DNA from: Bugulina stolonifera
Lineage: Eukaryota; Bryozoa; Gymnolaemata; Cheilostomatida; Bugulidae
DNA length: 64,000 nucleotides
Assembly (NCBI GenBank): GCA_935421135.1
Contig: OW285189.1
Coordinates: forward strand, 10,189,072 to 10,253,071
Direction: 5' to 3'
This document shows, piece by piece, positions 58,020-64,000 of this stretch (position 1 is the stretch's first letter; each line of letters opens with the position of its first letter). The notes under the pieces were generated by a model. The model did no database searches. It worked only from the letters and a program-made list of their open reading frames with translations, and was not told where the DNA came from. Position numbers and translations under genes: made by a program.

Positions 58020-59337
58020 TCAAAACTGTGCAGTGGCGGGGAGGAGACGCTCGCCGAGGATGGAATCTAGAATGGCACAATCGTAGAATGTTCTCCCGCT
58101 CTTGGAAGTCTTCTGTCCCTTGTACACCATCACGGAGGGGAGGAGCTCTTTCATCGAAACTGCCAGACGTCCCGGAAGGAAGACCTCTCCCTTTTTTTCT
58201 TCGTTTCCAATCCGGCACTCGTAGGTGGCAATGGAGTTGCTCGCATTATCACCATCACCGCATCTTGGGACGTATGTGGGTCGGAGCGCGGTCACCACCA
58301 GCACAGAACCAACGGGGAATGAAGATAGCGTTTGCACTCGAAAAAATTCTTCCAACTGGGCCAAGGTCTTCTTTCTCAAGTCACCGGCCAGCTTTTTCAT
58401 GGCTGCTCCTGGCAGGGAGCACACGCTCTCGATACGATTGAATGTGTTTTGTCCTTTAGCGGTCTCCTGCTGTCCCAAGTACACCATGATCCTAGGTGGA
58501 AGGGTAAGGTCCTTTAGCTCCTCTTCTTTGACATCCGCTAGCTTGGGCATGGCGTGACGAATGTTGGTGTGAAAGCTGATGCAATGTCTCATCCCCTTGT
58601 CATCCACATAGCTTGCCCTGGCTAAGAATGCTTTTCCGAATGCCGTTTCAACCACCGAACCTCCACTCACTTCTAGCACAGTTCCTGGCTCTAGCTCTGA
58701 CAGCTTTACCGTTGTCTGCAGACAGCTCCTCTTCTCCGCTCCCATGCTCCTACAATAATGAAAGTGGTGTATATAGATCCGACAAAGCGGTTAAACGGGA
58801 GAAAGATAGTACGGTAATTTATAGATATACGAATAGGGCTACTTACATTAGGGTTGCCGCCACTGCACGAGCTTTCTCCAGGCTTAGTCCCCCGCTCTTT
58901 TTCTTCCCCTTGCAAGGGGACTTGGTAGCTTTTTTTCCCTTCGTCGTCTCACCACCATCCATTTCTTCCGTAGCCGTATCGGCTCCGTGGCCATCATCAT
59001 CGTCATCATCTGATATTACAATCACCTGGGGTTTCTTCTTTTTCTTAGCACAGATTTCATCTCCTTTTGGGTTCTTCCTCTTCTTGGTTGTTGTGGTCTC
59101 GCCCCTATCCGAGGCCCGCTCCGGGGAGGATGGAGAGTCCGCCATGTTAGAAAGATCCTTTCGGGCAAGACTCCCCACTCCTATTATTTTCCCCTTCTTC
59201 CGTGCCTCTTTTAACGCATCCACCTCTTCTTTCCTCTTCTGACTGCACTTTTCTTCTTCAATAATTCCATCCATTTGTGAGTCCGTTAAGCCCGCAAATA
59301 ACTCTTCTTGGTTTTGGACTATGTTGTCAGTATCCAT
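58020..59337 (-). CDS. Element gene A: acidic/basic protein with two tandem OB-like repeats, two exons
   Basis: Exon 1 (59337-58847) and exon 2 (58749-58020) join across a GTAAGT...TTGTAG intron of 97 bp to give 406 residues. Residues 1-160 are charged and low in complexity, with KKRKNPKG and KKKKKPQ (nuclear signals) followed by VIVISDDDDDD, a SUMO-interaction-like motif. The C-terminal half contains two related units: LPPRIMVYLGQQ with NTFNRIESV, and LLPSVMVYKGQK with TFYDCAILD. Each follows a PGTVLEV or VGSVLVV strand. This looks like an OB-fold duplication, so single-stranded DNA binding in replication of the element is a reasonable inference, but no family is recognised. The frame is intact. 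A TATAAA box (complement of 59421-59426) lies about 85 bases upstream of the start. Confidence 0.8.
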
Positions 59338-59420
59338 TGATAATGTACTATTGTAGTAGTGTAGCTGTACAGTAGTGATGTGCTGAACTTTGAATGCTGA
59401 GACTGTGATCCCACTCTCCC

Positions 59421-59427
59421 TTTATAC
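59421..59427 (-). promoter_or_regulatory. TATA box of element gene A
   Basis: GTATAAAGGG on the minus strand lies about 85 bases before the start codon of gene A and just outside the 31-bp satellite. Confidence 0.55.
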
Positions 59428-59469
59428 AACTGCTCATTTCTTGACTCCTCCCTTTTTTTATCCAATCCC

Positions 59470-60131
59470 AATGTGACCCGATGCACCCCGATGTGAATCC
59501 GAAGCCTCCCGATGCACCCCGATGTGAATCCGAAGCTTCCCGATGCATCCCGATGTGATTCCGAAGCTTCCCGATGCATCCCGATGCATCCCGATGCATC
59601 CCGATGTGATTCCGAAGCTTCCCGATGCATCCCGATGTGAATCCGAAGCTTCCCGATGCATCCCGATGTGATTCCGAAGCCTCCCGATGCATCCCGATGC
59701 ACCCCGATGTGAATTGACACATCGGGACACATCGGGATGCATCGGGAAGCTTCGGAAACACATCGGGATGCATCGGGAAGCTTCGGAATCACATCGGGAT
59801 GCATCGGGGAGCTTCGGAATCACATCGGGATGCATCGGGAAGCTTCGGATTCACATCGGGATGCATCGGGAAGCTTCGGATTCACATCGGGATGCATCGG
59901 GAAGCTTCGGAATCACATCGGGATGCATCGGGAAGCTTCGGATTCACATCGGGATGCATCGGGAAGCTTCGGAATCACATCGGGATGCATCGGGAAGCTT
60001 CGGATTCACATCGGGGTGCATCGGGAGGCTTCGGATTCACATCGGGGTGCATCGGGAGGCTTCGGATTCACATCGGGAGGCTTCGGATTCACATCGGGGT
60101 GCATCGGGAGGCTTCGGATTCACATCGGGGT
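59470..60131. repeat. 31-bp satellite arranged as a large inverted repeat
   Basis: The unit GATGCATCGGGAAGCTTCGG followed by ATTCACATCGG has a period of 31. It runs in reverse orientation from 59470 to about 59713 and in forward orientation from about 59718 to 60131, so the block is a giant imperfect palindrome. Because 31 is not a multiple of three and the unit lacks stops, all frames stay open; the long frames here are artefacts. It lies exactly between the two divergent genes of the element. Confidence 0.95.
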
Positions 60132-60181
60132 GGTATTGCCAAGGGTGGGGAAATGGTTAGACTCCGCCCACTGAATACTAC

Positions 60182-60189
60182 TATTTAAG
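60182..60189 (+). promoter_or_regulatory. TATA-like box of element gene B
   Basis: CTATTTAAGG stands about 50 bases beyond the satellite and about 100 bases before the first ATG of the duplicated leader. Confidence 0.4.
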
Positions 60190-60225
60190 GTATGAGTTTC
60201 TCACTCTAGCAGTATGAACAATCAG

Positions 60226-60600
60226 CCTCTAGTCAACAGAGTGAGAGTAAACAGAGACAGCTACCTACTAGTCAGCGCCTGATCAGAGATGTCAACAAGT
60301 ACAACATAAGGTTAGTGCTAAATAGGGTAATCGGCAGCAATTGTGAAGTGTCTATTGTATATAACGCTATTGAGCCAAAAACAAAAAAAATTAACTTACA
60401 CCCTACTACTATATATTTTTTATAGGGAGACTAAACAGAGACACTCACCTACTAGTCAGCACCTGATCAGAGATGTCAACAAGTAAAAAAGGTTAGTGCT
60501 AAATGAGGTAGTTGGTAACAATTGTGGATTGCTAATAGTAGTATGAGGTAAAAGAATAACTTACACCCTACTATTTTGTATTTTTATAGGGGGGGGGGGA
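60226..60600 (+). repeat. Duplicated leader exon and intron of element gene B
   Basis: Two tandem copies (about 60250-60425 and 60426-60590) share CCTACTAGTCAGC, CTGATCAGAGATGTCAACAA, GGTTAGTGCTAAAT and a terminal TTTTTATAGGG-like acceptor. The ATG of the first copy meets a stop after six codons (TAA). The second copy ends AAAAAAG before a GTTAGT donor. Confidence 0.8.
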
Positions 60601-62018
60601 GAGCTCTCGTCAGGCCGAGCACACCTGTCAACTATGCGGTCTGGTTCTCAAAACAGCGTTTTCTCTAGACAGGCACACGAAGAGAATGCATGCGCAGGCT
60701 CACCCACACAAGTGCCCGGTTTGTGGCGGATGTTTTGATGGGAGGAGAAAGCTAGGTCATCACATGAGACGATTTCATAGCGAGGCCAAGGCGGAAAAAG
60801 ATGAGGGGGATGCAGAGAAGTTTGATGATGTTTTCTGGTCCAAACCTCCTACAGCTGAAGAGGGGGATGAGATGGGGGTGCTACTAGCCCGCTATTGGAG
60901 TTCGATCAGGTCCACAATACACTCTCGTCCTGTAGAAGACATTCTCAACATTCGAGTGTGGAGAGGGGAATGTGAAGATGAAGGAGATGAAGAGGTGTGG
61001 ACTAAATTGAGAGCGATGTGGAAGAGAGTACCTTGTACTGTGAAGATTAACTGTAGCGCTGGAGTCATCCTCGAGCATAAGACCAGTGGAGAGTTGCGCT
61101 ACTTTCACTCATCAAGCAACAATGCCGCGTTCTTCCCCAAGCCAAGACTGATCAGAGCAGAGAATGAGATGAGAGAGTTTTGCGAATCTGTGCAGGAGCT
61201 CGACTTGAGAGAGAGGTCAGCACAAAGGAGACCGAACACCGCTTGGGTTTTACGTCACATTGCAAATTTGACATTCTACATCTATAAACTCTTAGAGATT
61301 GGCAAGGTGGGTGGTGTAGTGAGCAAACTCCCAGACTACATACTTAACAACCGACATGTGATAGCACTAGATGTAGACTTTTGGGCCAGAGGAGGTGCCC
61401 GTCCCTACCCAGACAAATTTATTCTTTGGTGTCAACCTCCACCCCCCCCCCTACAACCCGTTCGTTTTATTTTCACAGATTCGTCAGCAGAGAGGACTTT
61501 GAGTACGTAGAAATGGACACGGATAGCGCTTACATGGCTCTGAGTGCTCGTAGTATAGATGAGGTCATCCGAAAAGATAAAAAAGAAGAGTTCTACAGAG
61601 AATATGGTAGATGGTTTCCCAGACCCTTCTGCGATAGGCACAAGGGAGACTTTATCACGACCAAGGTGCTCGGCCAAGAGTGGGAGATGAGGGAATGTTG
61701 TGAGAAGGTGCAACGATACGAAACACGAACCCCCGGCCTGTTTAAGGAGGAGTTTCGGGGGAGGGGGTCATCGCGCTCAACTCAAAAACATACTTTTGCT
61801 GGTCCGCTGATGGTGATAGCAAGTATAGCAGCAAAGGACTAAACAAAAGAGGAAACGCCCTAACCAAAGAGAAGTTCCTCTCCGTGCTCAGGACAGGGGA
61901 GTCGGTGAGAGGGGACAATCGGGGTTTTATCAGAAGAGGAAACCAAACGTATAGCTACACCCAGCTAAAGACCGGACTCACCTACTTCTATGGTAAGCGG
62001 AAGGTTGCAGAAGACGGG
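60473..62018 (+). pseudogene. Element gene B: zinc-finger and family-B DNA polymerase, internally deleted and frameshifted
   Basis: After the leader, an exon from 60590 opens with a G run and encodes two C2H2 fingers (CQLCGLVLK and CPVCGGCFD with their His pairs). It then continues into a segment with PNTAWVLRHIANLTFYI and LPDYILNNRHVIALD, a signature I associate with the N-terminal region of polymerase-B proteins scattered through invertebrate genomes. Coding stops at about 61410. Intron-like DNA and an acceptor (61477-61478) follow, then the exon with YVEMDTDSAYMAL and TPGLFKEEFRG. A one-base frameshift in a G run near 61755 breaks it. The exon reaches a GTGAGT donor at 62019. The exonuclease and palm motifs between the two halves are missing. 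The G-run acceptor is also out of phase with the leader. It cannot encode a working polymerase. Confidence 0.82.
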
Positions 62019-62348
62019 GTGAGTACGAGTCCTATAGAATGCTAGTACTGATTTCTCGGAGATGAGACTACTTCATTCGATAAATTGGAAAGTAAACGAA
62101 CAGTGCATCATAACCCTTGTACATATACCCGTATAATTTTTTTCACATTCACTCTCTATTGTAAGGGGTCTCCGTCCTCAAAACGGAGGGTTTACCGGTT
62201 GTAGCCTTAAAACCGAGCAATAAAACACTAGCTAATACATTAAAAACCATTTACCTCTCCAAACCAAAGGGGTAGACGGTACTAGCGCAGCTTCCGCTCA
62301 TACTCACCCCTTATCAGTTCACATTTCTTCTATTGTCTTCATTCGTAG

Positions 62349-62480
62349 GTGGGGGGTGACATCGCACGCGCACGATGCGCTCTCTCCCTATCGGAGTTTG
62401 CTACCCGGGGGAAAGTGGACGCGGTGGTCAAAGAAATTGGTGGCGAGTCAACGACATCATCGTAGAGGCGGGTCTATTTG

Positions 62481-62541
<61 letters not shown>

Positions 62542-62873
62542 GCGATGAGAAGACAAGCATCCACCTATCCCGTTTATCTATTTCTATTTCTACCCCTCCG
62601 AACGATGATGTCGTCGGCTAACCTCCTCGCGAAGGCTACAGTTTGAAGCGCGGAAGAGCCACCGCCTTCACTTTCCCTCGCCGCTCGTCACGGGGACGGG
62701 CGATTTCCCTAGGGGAGGGTCCGGGGGAAATGAGGGTTAAGGCGCGAGTCTTTCATCGAAGGTCCGGGGGCGCTCGAACGGAGGAGCGCGCGAGTGCGGT
62801 GTCACCCCGACCAGTTCAGTCTCAACAGTCCCCGGCGAAGAAATCATCCGGAAGCACCACCACCACTCGGTAA
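62349..62873 (+). pseudogene. Asp-rich and Ser/Arg-rich tail exons of element gene B
   Basis: It follows an acceptor at 62347-62348. A GAT tract from 62484 encodes 19 Asp and continues GDEKTSIHLSRLS until TAA at 62619-62621. The downstream Arg/Ser-rich part (to the Thr run before TAA at 62871-62873) matches the other copy but is cut off by that stop. The tract is longer here than in the other copy (4 + 8 Asp). Its function is unknown. Confidence 0.45.
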
Positions 62874-62939
62874 GTTTCTTATAGTAGTATAGTCAGCGTC
62901 GTAAACTCTGCACGGGCACTCCGCACGGGTGTAGCCTAT

Positions 62940-63493
62940 CATTACTCTAACCCGTATTTTCCTTCGCTTCACCCTACTCCAGCCGACGGTCCGCCCGCGA
63001 GGGCCGCGACGGGTCGTTGGGGCGGGAGGGCGGGGGAGGGGCGGGGGATGGGCGGGGGGAGGGCGGCGTGGGGCCACGGCTGGACTCGCAAACGAGAACC
63101 GCCGCGAGGCGGAGGGCGAGGCGGAGGGGTTTGGGGTGGGGAGGGGTGGGGAGGGGCGGGGACGGGTGGAGGGAGGACGGGTGGAGTTCGCAAGGCGGGG
63201 GGGCGCGCGCGTACGCGCGCCCCCTCGCCCGAGCCGTGGGACGGGGCGAGGGCGGGGCGCGGGGTTTGCTCTTTAGACTGGGTTCCGCGGAACAGCCGAT
63301 GAGGTTTTTGAAACCCCACCCGCGATGGGGGGGAGTAGGTTCTAGGGCTTTGCACATAGAGTGAGGTTTAGGGGAGAGGAGGGGGCGAGAGGACGGGTGG
63401 GGTAGTCGTCCGCCCGGGGAGTTTTTGGATCTAGGGCTAATACGACGCGGAAATGGCCGGGTGTCTGTGTAGATCTGCACTGACTATACTACT
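62940..63493. repeat. Right terminal inverted repeat of the element
   Basis: It is the reverse complement of 57030-57564 apart from a few indels, G-rich, with the GCGCGCGTACGCGCGC palindrome at 63205-63220. It ends in CTATACTACT before the AGTGAG duplication. Confidence 0.92.
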
Positions 63494-64000
63494 AGTGAGC
63501 AGCCAAATACCTACTTTGGTGCACGGCTTGGATTAACATTGTTTCTAGGACATATCCTGTTTTTGCCGGAATTGGCAAGTCAGAGTTTTTGATGGATGTT
63601 TTGCTGGCAGTTTGACAATATATTGGCAGGGTGTAGCTAATACAAAACCGGAAACCACAACAGGCCACCGATGTTATTCAGCACCAGACTTAACCGGACT
63701 AGAGGATGATGAAAGCATTCATCACAACAAATAATACAGTAATATGTTCAGAGAATTAAGTCTAGACAATAACAGACTAACTAATAGGCTATAAGCAATC
63801 TGCAAGCATTTCATGCTGCCAGCGGATTGGGATTGTGGATTGAATGGGAGAAGAGAGTCATCATAAAACCTAACATTTAGGGTGAATACTACGCTTCCTT
63901 CTATTTACGGGGTTTGGCTCTGCTTTCAACACCTTCTAGTTAGCGACAAAATGTAGTTTCGAAGTACAGGTGGGCATAGGAAGCCATAATTATTCATGAA
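63494..64000. other. Continuation of threonine aldolase intron 1
   Basis: It begins with the right AGTGAG duplication. No exon of the aldolase is recognised before the window ends. Confidence 0.5.

Larger units (their letters stand above)
57030..63493. mobile_element. Polinton-like, reduced polymerase-B DNA transposon
   Basis: The termini are AGTAGTATAGTCAGTGCAG and its inverse. AGTGAG is duplicated exactly at 57024-57029 and 63494-63499. AG ends and a 6-bp duplication are Polinton/Maverick rules. Terminal repeats are about 540 bp. Left arm: subterminal repeats and a minus-strand OB-repeat gene. Centre: inverted 31-bp satellite. Right arm: zinc-finger/polymerase-B gene with internal deletion and frameshifts. 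No integrase, capsid or packaging ATPase is seen, and at 6.5 kb it is far smaller than a Polinton (15-20 kb). It is either a deletion derivative or a distinct small polymerase-encoding family. Confidence 0.85.

Noticed and set aside
59470..60131. CRISPR-like array
   Set aside because: It is a eukaryotic genome, and the repeats are contiguous 31-bp units without unique spacers and switch orientation.
59348..60188. Six frames of 125-161 codons over the satellite
   Set aside because: They are produced by a 31-bp stop-free repeat, and every frame gives the same repeated peptides.

Overview
This is a stretch of AT-rich animal nuclear DNA. It carries intron-containing protein genes with GT-AG introns, a Hox4-type homeobox gene, and many short transposon relics. 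The species cannot be named from the sequence. A Hox4 homeodomain with a YPWM motif requires a bilaterian, and the low GC content and frequent ACATGTA-type words suggest a marine invertebrate, but that last step is a guess.

Host genes, left to right. A four-exon Hox4/Deformed-class gene occupies 2495-11020 (+). A region without recognisable genes follows (11021-30662). Next come a BRI3-like membrane protein (30663-33685, -) and an AK3/AK4-type GTP:AMP phosphotransferase (35009-42477, -). A thioredoxin (43387-46173, +) lies head to head with the kinase, and a small unrecognised reading frame follows (47786-48100, +). A CCR4/nocturnin/PDE12-type EEP-fold nuclease spans 50714-55991 (-). Head to head with it is the first exon of a threonine aldolase (56612-56750, +), whose remaining exons lie beyond the window. 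For each multi-exon gene I placed every exon by its splice sites and checked that the phases join.

Mobile DNA. The most striking object is a 6.46-kb element at 57030-63493 inside intron 1 of the threonine aldolase gene. It has about 540-bp GC-rich terminal inverted repeats that begin AGTAGTATAG, and a 6-bp target duplication (AGTGAG). One arm carries a two-exon gene for an acidic, lysine-rich protein with two tandem OB-like repeats. The other arm carries a broken gene that joins two C2H2 zinc fingers and the N-terminal part of a family-B DNA polymerase to its DTDS motif region and a Ser/Arg/Asp-rich tail. Between the divergent arms is a 31-bp satellite arranged as a giant inverted repeat. The right end of a second, independently deleted copy opens the window (247-2048). 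The termini and target duplication match Polinton/Maverick rules. The gene content is much reduced, so this is either a deletion derivative or a distinct small polymerase-B element family.

Other mobile elements are four solo LTRs of one family, all flanked by ATAT; a MITE with a TA target nested in one of the LTRs; two hAT-like MITEs with perfect 8-bp duplications; a TTAA-flanked piggyBac-like MITE; a 1.4-kb inverted-repeat element in a Hox intron; a non-LTR reverse transcriptase fragment in the thioredoxin intron; and a tRNA-like SINE candidate. Most sit in introns, so the genes look intact despite heavy insertion.
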